Below, piece by piece: positions 8,324 to 17,020 of a stretch of DNA of 64,000 nucleotides. The notes below the pieces were generated by a model that made no database searches, had not been told where the DNA came from, and saw nothing but the letters and a program-made list of their open reading frames with translations. This DNA is from an uncultured Saprospiraceae bacterium (GTDB taxonomy: Bacteria; Bacteroidota; Bacteroidia; Chitinophagales; Saprospiraceae), in contig CALJOK010000077.1 of the NCBI GenBank assembly GCA_937981555.1, positions 62,001-126,000 of the forward strand, read 5' to 3'. Positions within the stretch are counted from its first letter, which is position 1; every line of letters begins with the position of its first letter. The translations under genes and the position numbers were made by a program.

Positions 8324-9655
8324 TTAGGAAATCAATTTCGCAATTTGATTTTCGATTTTTTCAAAATCAAATTCCTGTAAAATTTGATTCATCTTCTCCT
8401 CAATCTGACTGTTACAAAGATTTCCTAAACTACCTTCATGTGTATGATGAATATTTTTATCATAAGTGAAGTTTCCATTTTCGATTTGCATTCCGACAAT
8501 TTTATAAGCATCTCGAAAAGGAGTTCCTTCCAAAACTAATCGATTCACTTCTTCTACGCTGTACAAATATTGATATTTTTTTTCTTCCAAAATATCTGCT
8601 CGAACTTCAATTTTTTCCAAAGCCAAAGTAGTAATGTTCAGACAATCCTTTAAATTTTGGATAGCTGGAAAAACAGTTTCCTTGAGTAACTGAAAGTCTC
8701 TATGGTAGCCCGTAATTAGATTGTTACAAATTGCCATAATTTGCTGAGGAAGGTTTTGAATTTGATTCGATTTAGCTCTAATGAGTTCGAAGACATCTGG
8801 ATTTTTTTTGTGAGGCATGATACTCGAACCTGTCGTGAACTCTTGTGGTAATTTTATAAAGTTGAAATTTTGGTTGGAAAAAAGACAAACGTCTGTTGCT
8901 AGTTTTCCTAAAGTATTGGCAATGGAAGCCATCGCAAAACTCAAAGTCAATTCCGTTTTCCCTCGACCCATTTGAGCATGAACGACATTATAATTCAAAT
9001 CTTTAAAACCTAAAATTTGAGTTGTCATAGTTCGATTCAATGGGAAAGAACTTCCGTAACCTGCTGCTGACCCCAAAGGATTTTGATTATTAATTTTATG
9101 AACAGAAAGTAGTAATTGTAAGTCATCAGTCAACGATTCAGCGAATGCACCAAACCATAAACCAAAAGATGAAACCATGGCTGTTTGAGTATGTGTATAA
9201 CCTGGCATTAAAATATTTTTATGTTGTTCACTTGCAATCTGGAGTTTTTCAAACAATGCTTTTACCAATTTTAAAATGCTCTGGATTTCCTCTCGGAAAA
9301 ATAAACGCAAGTCTACTAACACTTGGTCATTTCGAGAACGACCGCTGTGGATTTTTTTTCCAACGTCACCTAATTTTTCTGTGAGCATCCATTCGATTTG
9401 AGAATGAATATCTTCCATTCCGTCTTCGATTTGAAAGTTGCCATTTTCAATTTTTTGATAAATGCTTTTTAATTCAACTTGTAAGGTATGGAGTTCTTCT
9501 TTTTCTAAAAGACCAATTGATTCCAACATTTCGATATGTGCAAGTGAACCTTGTACATCGAATTTTGCTAAAAATAAATCTAGTTCTTTGTCCTTTCCAA
9601 TGGTGAAATTTTCGATGGTTTTGTCGAGTGTAAAATCTTTTTGCCAGAGTTTCAT
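8324..9655 (-). CDS. argH: Argininosuccinate lyase
   Basis: 443 residues. It cleaves argininosuccinate to arginine and fumarate, the last step of the pathway. The fumarase/lyase superfamily signature GSSIMPHKKNPD with the catalytic flexible-loop Ser is present, as are GRSRNDQV (substrate binding) and GYTHTQTA with the conserved His. The start codon overlaps the stop of the upstream deacylase by four bases, indicating translational coupling. It is the last gene of the eight-gene arginine operon. Confidence 0.97.
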   Translation of the reverse strand: MKLWQKDFTLDKTIENFTIGKDKELDLFLAKFDVQGSLAHIEMLESIGLLEKEELHTLQVELKSIYQKIENGNFQIEDGMEDIHSQIEWMLTEKLGDVGKKIHSGRSRNDQVLVDLRLFFREEIQSILKLVKALFEKLQIASEQHKNILMPGYTHTQTAMVSSFGLWFGAFAESLTDDLQLLLSVHKINNQNPLGSAAGYGSSFPLNRTMTTQILGFKDLNYNVVHAQMGRGKTELTLSFAMASIANTLGKLATDVCLFSNQNFNFIKLPQEFTTGSSIMPHKKNPDVFELIRAKSNQIQNLPQQIMAICNNLITGYHRDFQLLKETVFPAIQNLKDCLNITTLALEKIEVRADILEEKKYQYLYSVEEVNRLVLEGTPFRDAYKIVGMQIENGNFTYDKNIHHTHEGSLGNLCNSQIEEKMNQILQEFDFEKIENQIAKLIS

Positions 9656-10713
9656 AAAATTGTTTTTTCTAAAAGTTTAATATAAATATCAATGCCTTCT
9701 TCTATTTCTTTTAAATAAATAAATTCATCCGCCGTATGCGAACGAGCGGAATCACCACAACCAATTTTTAAAGTTGGAAAAGAAAGTAACGCCTGATCGG
9801 AGAGGGTAGGTGACCCAAAATAATTCAAGCCCAAACTCAAACCACTTTGTACCAAAGGATGTGTCAAAGGGATTCTGGAAGAATTTAATCGAAAGGAGCG
9901 AGCCTTAATTTCTGCTTTCAAATGTTTTTGTAAAATGGCAAAAACCAATTGGTTGGAATATTTTTCATTAGTCCGAACATCAATGACAAAGCTGCAGGCG
10001 TCTGGAACAACATTATGTTGAGTGCCTGAATTAATTTGAGTCACCGTCATTTTCGTTTTTCCCAACAAATCAGAAATCATTTTAAATTCATAATTCTTAA
10101 TCCATTTCAAATCTTCCAACACTTCGTAAATCGCATTGACACCTTCTTCTCTCGCGGCATGTCCTGCTTTTCCTTTTGCAATGCCATCGACGACCATCAA
10201 GCCTTTTTCAGCAATAGCCATTTTCATTTTTGTAGGTTCTCCTACGATGCCGAAATCTATTTTTCCAAAATCACCGATGACCGAAGCGATTCCATTTTTA
10301 CCTGAAATTTCTTCCTCCGCAGTTGCCGCAAGTATAATGTTATAATTCAGATTTTCTTTTGCATAAAAAAATAAAAATGTTGCAATCAAACTAACTAAGC
10401 AACCACCTGCATCATTGCTGCCCAGTCCAAATAGTTTTCCATTTTCCAATAAAGGCTTATGTGGATTTTTAGTCCAAGCTTTCACAGGTCGAACTGTATC
10501 GTGATGTGAGTTTAATAAAATTGTAGGAAGTGAATCATTCCAATATTTATTTTTAACCCAAACATTATTTCCTTTTCGGAAAGTAAGAACTGACCTTCTT
10601 TGAAAAAAATCTTGAATACTATTCGCTGTGTTTTTTTCCTCCTTTGAAAAAGATGGAATTGGAATTAACGTTTTTAAGAGTTCAATGGAGTCTGTTTTTA
10701 ATTTTGTTAACAT
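9652..10713 (-). CDS. M20-family N-acyl-ornithine/N-acyl-citrulline deacylase
   Basis: 353 residues. Zinc-peptidase M20 features are LNSHHDTVRP (metal His and Asp), GSNDAGGC (bridging Asp), AATAEEEISG (catalytic Glu pair), GEPTKMK and a late metal His in CGDSARSHTADEF. In a pathway that uses an N-acyl-ornithine carbamoyltransferase, this enzyme is expected to remove the acyl group from N-acyl-citrulline rather than from N-acyl-ornithine; that is inferred from family knowledge and operon position. It may be annotated ArgE, but the substrate makes that symbol imprecise. It overlaps argH by four bases and follows argB by 19 bases. Confidence 0.88.
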   Translation of the reverse strand: MLTKLKTDSIELLKTLIPIPSFSKEEKNTANSIQDFFQRRSVLTFRKGNNVWVKNKYWNDSLPTILLNSHHDTVRPVKAWTKNPHKPLLENGKLFGLGSNDAGGCLVSLIATFLFFYAKENLNYNIILAATAEEEISGKNGIASVIGDFGKIDFGIVGEPTKMKMAIAEKGLMVVDGIAKGKAGHAAREEGVNAIYEVLEDLKWIKNYEFKMISDLLGKTKMTVTQINSGTQHNVVPDACSFVIDVRTNEKYSNQLVFAILQKHLKAEIKARSFRLNSSRIPLTHPLVQSGLSLGLNYFGSPTLSDQALLSFPTLKIGCGDSARSHTADEFIYLKEIEEGIDIYIKLLEKTIL

Positions 10714-10732
10714 TGCTTTTACGGGGTATTGG

Positions 10733-11515
10733 TTAAAGTTGAATTAAAGTCCCATTTGTTTGATGAATTTTTTTAGCGCCGCAAATAAAGACCTTATCGA
10801 CTTTATTTTTTAGAGCAAAAAAAGCATTATCCATTTTTGGAATCATGCCATCGGAAATGATTCCAACCTGTTTATGTTTTTGATAATCTGTGAAATTAAT
10901 TTTTGGAAAAATCGAATCGTCATCTTCAGGATTTTCTAAAACACCATTTTTTTCAAAACAAAACTTCAATGTTGTTTTATAAAAAGGCGCAAATGCTGCG
11001 GCAAGCTCAGAAGCAATTGTATCGGCATTTGTATTGAGCAATTGACCATTTTTGTCATGGGTGATTGCACAGAAAACTGGCGTTACTTGATTGTTTAAAA
11101 GTTGCTTCAAAATGGAAGTTTCCACCAAATCAATATCACCTGCAAAACCATAATCGATATCTTTGACAATTCGTTTGTGTGACAGAATCGAATTTAAGTC
11201 AGCACCTGTCAACCCCAAAGCATTGCAAGGAATCGCTTGTAACCAACTCACAATTTTTTTATTGTAGAGTCCTGCGTAAACCATGGTTGCTATTTCTAAG
11301 GTTGCCAGGTCAGTCACCCTTCGTCCTTCAATCATTTGAGGAGCGATACCTAGTTTTTGACTCCAAGCAGAAGCTGCCTTCCCGCCTCCGTGGACTAAAA
11401 TTTTTGCTCCTTTTATTTTTGCAAACTGTGTTAGAACTGATTTTAATTTTTGTTCATCTTCAATAAGTTTACCTCCAATTTTAATTATGGAAAGAGATGG
11501 TTTTCTATTTTTCAT
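10733..11515 (-). CDS. argB: Acetylglutamate kinase
   Basis: 260 residues, typical of the amino-acid kinase fold. Recognisable elements are IIKIGGKLIEDE (phosphate-binding Lys/Gly loop), VHGGGKAAS (acyl-glutamate binding), EGRRVTD, GLTGADLN and the ATP-site segments NTNADTIASELA and SDGMIPKM. It phosphorylates N-acyl-glutamate, the second step of the pathway. No N-terminal helix of the hexameric, arginine-inhibited type is evident: the protein starts right before the first strand. The start overlaps the argF' stop by 11 bases, so translation is probably coupled. Confidence 0.95.
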   Translation of the reverse strand: MKNRKPSLSIIKIGGKLIEDEQKLKSVLTQFAKIKGAKILVHGGGKAASAWSQKLGIAPQMIEGRRVTDLATLEIATMVYAGLYNKKIVSWLQAIPCNALGLTGADLNSILSHKRIVKDIDYGFAGDIDLVETSILKQLLNNQVTPVFCAITHDKNGQLLNTNADTIASELAAAFAPFYKTTLKFCFEKNGVLENPEDDDSIFPKINFTDYQKHKQVGIISDGMIPKMDNAFFALKNKVDKVFICGAKKIHQTNGTLIQL

Positions 11516-12467
11516 ACCTCGTTTTTTTATTTTTTAATAAATTGAAAAGAACTGTTTGTGCTGCAAATGTTCGATTGTTAGCTTGTTCGATGACTAATGA
11601 ATTTGGATTATCCAAAATAGAATCATCGACCACAACATTTCTTCTGACGGGCAAGCAATGCATAAATTTCCCTTCGTTAGTCAATGCCATTTTCTCGGAA
11701 GTAACTTTCCAATTTTCATCTTGTGAAAGTATCTTTCCATAGTAATTAAATGAAGACCAATTTTTTGCATAAACAAAATCTGCATTTTCAAATGCTTTAT
11801 TTTGATCGTATTCTATAGTCGCATTTTTGGAAAAATCAGAAGATAGTTCATATCCCTCTGGATGAGTGACCGTCAAATCTACATCGACAAAATCCATCCA
11901 TTCACAAAATGAATTAGCGACAACTTGTGGCAACGCTTTTGGATGAGGTGTCCAAGTCAAAACAACTTTAGGTCGCTTTGTTTTTTTGTTTTCTTGGATG
12001 GTTAAAAGGTCTGCCAACGATTGCAATGGATGCAAAATGGCAGACTCTAAACTTAAAATCGGAACACTTGCGTGCTGTATAAATTTTTGTAAAATGAGAT
12101 CTGCATAATCTTTTTCACGATCAACTAAAGTTGGAAAACTTCGAACGGCTAACACATCGACAAACTGACTCATCACCGCAGCTGCTTCTTTTATGTGTTC
12201 GGCTTTGTTGCCATTCATGATGACTTCATCTTCAAATTCTAATTGCCAACCATCATTTACGTTGAGTGAAATAATATTCATCCCTAAATTTTGAGCTGCT
12301 TTTTGAGTACTCATTCTAGTACGTAAACTTGGATTGAAAAAAATCATTCCTAATGTTTTCCCTTTAGCAAAATTAGATTGAGATAAAGGATTTTTTTTGA
12401 AATCAAATGCTTGTTGAACAAGTTGTTCAACATTGGGAGCGTCGTGTATGGAGGTGAAATTTTTCAT
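11505..12467 (-). CDS. argF': N-acyl-ornithine carbamoyltransferase (acetyl- or succinyl-)
   Basis: 320 residues. The carbamoyl-phosphate loop reads NPSLRTRMST instead of the STRTR form of ordinary ornithine carbamoyltransferases, and the C-terminal motif is HCLPVRRNVVV. Both mark the N-acetyl/N-succinyl-ornithine branch known from Xanthomonas and Bacteroides. The middle section (LESAILHPLQSLADLLTI, THPEGYEL, DFVYAKNWSSF) resembles the Bacteroidota type. The product transfers a carbamoyl group to the acylated ornithine, so free ornithine is bypassed. I cannot tell from sequence alone whether the acyl group is acetyl or succinyl. It lies between argD (10-base gap) and argB (11-base overlap). 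Confidence 0.92.
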   Translation of the reverse strand: MKNFTSIHDAPNVEQLVQQAFDFKKNPLSQSNFAKGKTLGMIFFNPSLRTRMSTQKAAQNLGMNIISLNVNDGWQLEFEDEVIMNGNKAEHIKEAAAVMSQFVDVLAVRSFPTLVDREKDYADLILQKFIQHASVPILSLESAILHPLQSLADLLTIQENKKTKRPKVVLTWTPHPKALPQVVANSFCEWMDFVDVDLTVTHPEGYELSSDFSKNATIEYDQNKAFENADFVYAKNWSSFNYYGKILSQDENWKVTSEKMALTNEGKFMHCLPVRRNVVVDDSILDNPNSLVIEQANNRTFAAQTVLFNLLKNKKTRYEK

Positions 12468-12477
12468 TTTGTAATAT

Positions 12478-13629
12478 TTAAATGGATGACGGAATTGGAA
12501 TTAATTTTAGCGCAGTTTCTAATTTTTTAATAAAAATGATAATGTGTTCTTTTTGGATATTTAAAGGAGGTAAAATTCTCATCACATTTGGATTGGAAGA
12601 CGAACCCGTAAATATTTTTTCTTCAAAAAGTAAATGCTTTCGTAATTCCTTGATCGGGAAATCGAATTCTAATCCAATCATCAAACCACTTCCCCGCACT
12701 TCCGAAATACCTTCAATCGGTTTTAATTTTTCTAAAAAATATTTCCCTAACTCTTTTGAATGAGCGATTAGATTTTCTTTTTTCAAAATATCCAAAACGG
12801 CAATTCCTGCAGCGCAAGCCAGATGATTTCCTCCGAAAGTTGTTCCTAGTAAACCATATTTTGCTTCGAATTTTGGATGAATCAAAACACCTCCGATTGG
12901 AAAACCATTTCCCATTCCTTTGGCCATTGTGATAATGTCAGGAGTGATGTTAGATTTTTGGAATGCGAAAAACTCACCACTTCGACCATAACCAGATTGG
13001 ATTTCGTCAAGGATGAGAATTGCATTATATTTTTTGCAAAGCAATTCCAATGCTTCTAAAAACTCAGGCTTAGGAATTTCTACTCCACTGATTCCTTGAA
13101 TGCCTTCGATGATGACTGCGCAGACATCACCTCTCTTTAGAGAAGTTTCGACTGTTCTAATTTTATTAAGATCATGTAATTCATTTTCGAAAGTCTTATT
13201 GATTGGAGCTTGAATTTTTGCATTATCAGTCACGTTGACTGCAGCGGAAGTTCTTCCATGGAAACCTTTTTTGAAAGCAATGATTTTGGTTTTTCCATTT
13301 TGAAAAGAAGCTAACTTGAGTGCATTTTCGTTTGCTTCGGCACCTGAGTTGCAAAGGAATAAATTGTATGCATCGCAGTTGGAAAGCTCACCTAGTTTTT
13401 TTGCTAACTCAATTTGTAAATCGTTTTTTACGGAGTTAGAATAAAATCCTAAATCTTGTAATTGTGTTGTTACGCTTTTTACAAAATGAGGATGGCAATG
13501 CCCCACAGAAATGACTGCATGCCCTCCGTAAAAGTCTAAATATTTATTTCCTTGCTTATCGAAGATGTAACATCCTTCTCCTTTTACAGGATGAATATCG
13601 AAGAGAGGGTAGACGTCAAATAATTTCAT
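12478..13629 (-). CDS. argD: Acetylornithine aminotransferase
   Basis: 383 residues, fold-type I PLP aminotransferase of class III. Motifs are CNSGAEANENALKLA (phosphate site), GFHGRTSAAVNVT, ILDEIQSGYGRSGEFFA (Asp contacting the PLP nitrogen) and AKGMGNGFPIGG, which holds the Schiff-base Lys. It converts N-acyl-glutamate semialdehyde to N-acyl-ornithine. The gene follows argC by 28 bases and precedes argF' by 10. Confidence 0.95.
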   Translation of the reverse strand: MKLFDVYPLFDIHPVKGEGCYIFDKQGNKYLDFYGGHAVISVGHCHPHFVKSVTTQLQDLGFYSNSVKNDLQIELAKKLGELSNCDAYNLFLCNSGAEANENALKLASFQNGKTKIIAFKKGFHGRTSAAVNVTDNAKIQAPINKTFENELHDLNKIRTVETSLKRGDVCAVIIEGIQGISGVEIPKPEFLEALELLCKKYNAILILDEIQSGYGRSGEFFAFQKSNITPDIITMAKGMGNGFPIGGVLIHPKFEAKYGLLGTTFGGNHLACAAGIAVLDILKKENLIAHSKELGKYFLEKLKPIEGISEVRGSGLMIGLEFDFPIKELRKHLLFEEKIFTGSSSNPNVMRILPPLNIQKEHIIIFIKKLETALKLIPIPSSI

Positions 13630-13657
13630 GATTTTGTTTTTTTCTTTTTTGGAAAAT

Positions 13658-14623
13658 TTAAAATGCCATCGCTTTTAAATTCAAACCTTCTGCCTCTTCA
13701 AAGCCAAACATCAAATTCATATTTTGCACCGCTTGTCCCGAAGCACCTTTGATAAGATTATCGATCAAGCTGATGATGAAAACTTTGTCGCCCTCCTTTT
13801 TTACAAAAAGGATACACTTGTTAGTGTTGACAACTTGCTTGAGACTTGGGTTTTTTTGAGTGATAAAAACGAAAGGTTCATCTTTGTAAAATTTTTCAAA
13901 GAGTTGAATTAATTCACTTTCACTCAGATTAGTTTTAGTGTAAACTGAAGAAAAAATTCCTCTGGTGAAATTTCCACGAACTGGAATGAAATTAATTTCA
14001 CTTTGAAAATCGTTTTGTAATTGTTGGATGCTTTGACTTATTTCACCCAAATGTTGATGTGAAAATGGTTTGTAAATTGACACATTATTATTTCTCCAAC
14101 TGAAGTGAGTGGTGGAAGATGGATTATGTCCAGCACCTGTCGAACCAGTAATTGCATGCACGTGTATATCATGTTTTAATTTTTGAGATTTAGCCAAAGG
14201 CAGTAATGCCAATTGAATCGCGGTTGCAAAACAGCCACAGTTGGCGATGTGTGAACTACTTTGAATTTGTTTTTTATTTAATTCTGGTAAACCATAAAGG
14301 AATTCATTTCCTTCTTTTTTTAATCGGAAGTCAGAACTGAGGTCAATAATTTTCGTTTGCTTGGAGAAAATATTTTTTTCTAAAAATGTTTTAGAGTTTC
14401 CATGACCAGAACATAAAAACAATACATTTACATCTGTATTTATTTTTTGAGAAAAGGATAAATATGTCTCTCCCAAAAGATCTTGATGAATATCACTAAT
14501 CAATTTCTCATTCTGACTATTGCTGTGAATAAAATCAATTTCTACTTTTGGGTGATGGAGTAAAATTCGAATGAGTTCTCCAGCGGTATAACCTGCGCCT
14601 CCAATGATTCCTGTTTTTATCAT
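13658..14623 (-). CDS. argC: N-acetyl-gamma-glutamyl-phosphate reductase
   Basis: 321 residues. The N-terminal Rossmann motif GIIGGAGYTAGELIRILLHH binds NADP. IANCGCFATAIQLALLPL contains the active-site Cys (NCGCFAT). ITGSTGAGHNPSSTTHFSWR and the dimer-core segment VRGNFTRGIF are typical. It reduces N-acyl-glutamyl phosphate to the semialdehyde. Gene order argG-argC-argD with short gaps supports one transcript. Confidence 0.95.
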   Translation of the reverse strand: MIKTGIIGGAGYTAGELIRILLHHPKVEIDFIHSNSQNEKLISDIHQDLLGETYLSFSQKINTDVNVLFLCSGHGNSKTFLEKNIFSKQTKIIDLSSDFRLKKEGNEFLYGLPELNKKQIQSSSHIANCGCFATAIQLALLPLAKSQKLKHDIHVHAITGSTGAGHNPSSTTHFSWRNNNVSIYKPFSHQHLGEISQSIQQLQNDFQSEINFIPVRGNFTRGIFSSVYTKTNLSESELIQLFEKFYKDEPFVFITQKNPSLKQVVNTNKCILFVKKEGDKVFIISLIDNLIKGASGQAVQNMNLMFGFEEAEGLNLKAMAF

Positions 14624-14633
14624 GATTGTTTTT

Positions 14634-15845
14634 TTAAAATTGACTTAAAACTTCTGCTCCGTTTACTGCTCGATGAATCTTGGTAGCGTTACCTAATATT
14701 TTTGTAAAACCTCTTACATCTTCGCCAGACCAACCTTTATTCATTTCGCCATACGCTCCAAATTTTGCATTCATTAAATCAAAATCAGATTCAATTCCCA
14801 GGAGTTCAAAACGATAGGGGAGTAGTTTTACAAAAACTTTACCGCTGACATTTTGCTGAGTATCGGTTAGGAAATTTTCAATATTTCTCATCACGGGGTC
14901 GAGGAGTTGTCCTTCGTGAAGCAGCATTCCATACCAGTTAGCGAGTTGCTCTTTCCAATATTGTTGCCACTTGGTAAGAGTGTGCTTTTCGAGTAAGTGA
15001 TGAGCCTTGATGATGATAAGAGGAGCAGCAGCTTCGAAACCAACTCGACCTTTGATACCAATGATGGTATCGCCAACATGGGTATCTCTACCAATGGCAA
15101 ATGGTGCCGCAAGTTGTTGCAATGCTTGGATGGCTTGCACAGGATGAGTATATTTTTTTTCATTGATGCCGATGAGTTCCCCTTTTTCTAACAATAGTTC
15201 TACATTTTCAGAAAGACCATTTTTAAGTTGACTAGGAAAAGCAGATTCGGGGAGTGCTTGATGCGAAGTAAGTGTTTCACTTCCGCCAACACTTGTTCCC
15301 CAAAGTCCTTGGTTGATAGAATATTTTGCTTTTTCCCATGAGATGTCAATGCCATGTTTTTTTAAATATTCAATCTCTGCTTCTCTACTCAATTGGTTGT
15401 CTCGAATCGGTGTAATGATTTCAATATCATCACCGAGTAGATTAAAAACTAAATCGAACCTTACTTGATCATTGCCTGCTCCTGTGCTTCCATGAGCGAT
15501 TGTTTTTGCACCGATAAGTTGTGCGTGTTGAGCGACTCCGATTGCTTGGAACATTCTTTCGGCGCTGACAGAAAGTGGGTAGGTATTATTTTTTAGGACA
15601 TTTCCGAAGATGAGATAACGAACGCATTTCTCATAAAAAGTAGAAGTGTTATCTATGCAAGTAAAAGATTTTGCTCCAAGCAAGTATGCTTTTTCTTCGA
15701 CAGTTTTGATTTCCTCTTTTTCAAAGCCTCCTGTATTGACGAGGACCGCGTGGACTTCCATATTTCTTTCGATGGTCAAATATTTGACGCAAAAGGAAGT
15801 ATCCAAACCGCCGCTGTATGCTAAAACTACTTTTTGGTTTTTCAT
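14634..15845 (-). CDS. argG: Argininosuccinate synthase
   Basis: 403 residues, close to the usual length. The ATP-pyrophosphatase P-loop is VLAYSGGLDTSFCVKYL; later segments GSTGAGNDQVRFDL, SINQGLWGTSVGG and IKGRVGFEAAAPLI fit ArgG. It joins citrulline and aspartate. The gene is second in the operon, two bases after the GNAT gene and ten before argC. Its early position relative to argC is the usual Bacteroidota order. Confidence 0.96.
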   Translation of the reverse strand: MKNQKVVLAYSGGLDTSFCVKYLTIERNMEVHAVLVNTGGFEKEEIKTVEEKAYLLGAKSFTCIDNTSTFYEKCVRYLIFGNVLKNNTYPLSVSAERMFQAIGVAQHAQLIGAKTIAHGSTGAGNDQVRFDLVFNLLGDDIEIITPIRDNQLSREAEIEYLKKHGIDISWEKAKYSINQGLWGTSVGGSETLTSHQALPESAFPSQLKNGLSENVELLLEKGELIGINEKKYTHPVQAIQALQQLAAPFAIGRDTHVGDTIIGIKGRVGFEAAAPLIIIKAHHLLEKHTLTKWQQYWKEQLANWYGMLLHEGQLLDPVMRNIENFLTDTQQNVSGKVFVKLLPYRFELLGIESDFDLMNAKFGAYGEMNKGWSGEDVRGFTKILGNATKIHRAVNGAEVLSQF

Positions 15846-15847
15846 TT

Positions 15848-16426
15848 TTAAGATTGTTTTTTATCTGAAATTAAATAGGTTAAATCGTGTTCCATTTTAT
15901 TTTTAGATGGAGCGAGCATTCCTGTGCAAAGACACATTTTTCGATTGTTACGTGTGAGAATATCGAAGTTAGGGCAGCTTCCACAACTCTTCCAAAATGC
16001 ATCGTCTTGAGGTAACTCTGAAAAAGTTACAGGTTGATATCCTAAAGAAGAATTGATTTTCATTACAGGAAGACTCGTCGTGATTCCAAATACTTTTGCC
16101 GTAGGAAATTTATTTCTAGCGTGATGAAAAATGAGACTTTTTATTTTTCTTGCCAAACCATATCCTCTAAAGTCGGTCGCCACGATGAGTCCTGAATTGG
16201 CAACATATTTTCCATGTTCCCAAACTTCGATGTAACAAAAACCCACAAAGGTATTTTCTAACAAAGCAATTACGGCGTTCCCATTTTTAATTTTCTGTTT
16301 AATATATTTGGTATCTCTTTTTGCAATTCCAGTCCCTCTCAATTTGGCAGAGAGCTCAATTGTTTTGCAAATTTCTTTAGCGTATTTTAAATGTGCGTCC
16401 GTCGCAACTTGTATTTTGAAATCCAT
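15848..16426 (-). CDS. GNAT acyltransferase, probable N-acyl-glutamate synthase of the arginine operon
   Basis: 192 residues and first gene of the arginine operon. It is a GNAT fold with the acyl-CoA loop ATDFRGYGLARKIKSL (motif A, RGYGLA) at ~83-98. No ArgA or ArgJ homologue is otherwise present, and the operon needs an enzyme that makes N-acyl-glutamate, so this is the natural candidate. Bacteroidota are known to use a short GNAT for this step, distinct from classical ArgA. An unusual feature is a cysteine cluster near the C-terminus: Cys148 and Cys151 (CGSC) with Cys165 and Cys167 (CLC), which could bind a metal or a regulator. Whether the donor is acetyl- or succinyl-CoA is unknown. Confidence 0.82.
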   Translation of the reverse strand: MDFKIQVATDAHLKYAKEICKTIELSAKLRGTGIAKRDTKYIKQKIKNGNAVIALLENTFVGFCYIEVWEHGKYVANSGLIVATDFRGYGLARKIKSLIFHHARNKFPTAKVFGITTSLPVMKINSSLGYQPVTFSELPQDDAFWKSCGSCPNFDILTRNNRKMCLCTGMLAPSKNKMEHDLTYLISDKKQS

Positions 16427-16528
16427 TTTTTATAAATTTTTAAGGATAGACAATAGAATACCTAGCCGTCCGAGGGGCATTTGTTTTCATCTAAAAACAA
16501 AATCCGAACTGGTGAATGCGAATTGAGA

Positions 16529-16561
16529 AAAATGTAAATGTATTGTTACGAAACAAACAAA
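16529..16561 (-). promoter_or_regulatory. Possible promoter of the arginine operon
   Basis: On the minus strand, TTTG (16561-16558), a 21-base spacer and TACATTTT (16536-16529) match the Bacteroidota consensus except for the last base. It would leave a leader of roughly 100 bases before the GNAT start codon. No ArgR box could be identified by eye. Confidence 0.35.
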
Positions 16562-16650
16562 TTCAGATTACTCTAAATAGTTCCAATGTGAAAAATTGAT
16601 CTTTTTTGGAAAGAACGGTAGAAACAAAATTCTACCCGCAAAGGTATTAT

Positions 16651-16776
16651 ATGTTGAAATTGCGCCCGATAGGGCGGCGAGGACGAGGGAAAAAACAACG
16701 AGGTGCAAGCGCTGGAGCAGCACTTGGAAATGAAGAATTATATGTCGTTGTTTTTAACATGATGAATCAAATGTAA
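16651..16776 (+). CDS. Possible Arg-rich small protein (41 aa)
   Basis: An ATG-to-TAA frame of 42 codons, divergent from the arginine operon. The N-terminal half is strongly basic (RPIGRRGRGKKQR, five Arg and several Lys) and uses GC-rich codons (CGC, CGG, CCG, GGG) unlike its AT-rich surroundings; the C-terminal half is hydrophobic (ELYVVVF). It overlaps a CGCCC/GGGCG hairpin. It could be a small basic protein, a gene remnant or a structured RNA. It is on the wrong strand to be a leader peptide of the arginine operon. Confidence 0.25.
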   Translation: MLKLRPIGRRGRGKKQRGASAGAALGNEELYVVVFNMMNQM

Positions 16777-16965
16777 ACTAGCTTTTTGAGAAAAGCAAAA
16801 TTTTGGAATTTATACTAACACATGATAGTAAAATTTAATTTGGGTTTTTTTAAAAAATCATTATTTATAAAACGGATAAATTGAATTGTTGATAATATTT
16901 ATCATGTTGTATATATGATAATAGAGGTAAATTTTTTTTTAAGAAAATGAAATTTCTACAAAAAA

Positions 16966-16999
16966 CAAAAGCCTTACTGGTATTCCAGCAAGGCTTTTG
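16966..16999 (-). terminator. Terminator of the LEA-like gene
   Basis: 15-base arms (16966-16980 and 16985-16999) with one mismatch and a TATT loop lie just past the stop codon; on the minus strand they are followed by a T-rich run ending in TTTTTT. Confidence 0.8.
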
Positions 17000-17020
17000 A
17001 GTATTTTATGCACTTAAAGA

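Larger units (their letters stand above)
16427..17020. other. Intergenic region upstream of the arginine operon
   Basis: About 590 bases between the arginine operon start and the LEA-like gene. It holds a candidate promoter (16529-16561), a 7-bp inverted repeat (16617-16623 and 16630-16636), an unusual GC-rich patch with a possible Arg-rich reading frame (16651-16776) and the LEA gene terminator (16966-16999). The rest is AT-rich with no feature I can support. Confidence 0.6.

Noticed and set aside
16651-16776. Arg-rich frame as a leader peptide for arginine-operon attenuation
   Set aside because: The frame is on the strand opposite to the operon, so it cannot act as its leader; it is kept only as a possible separate small gene.
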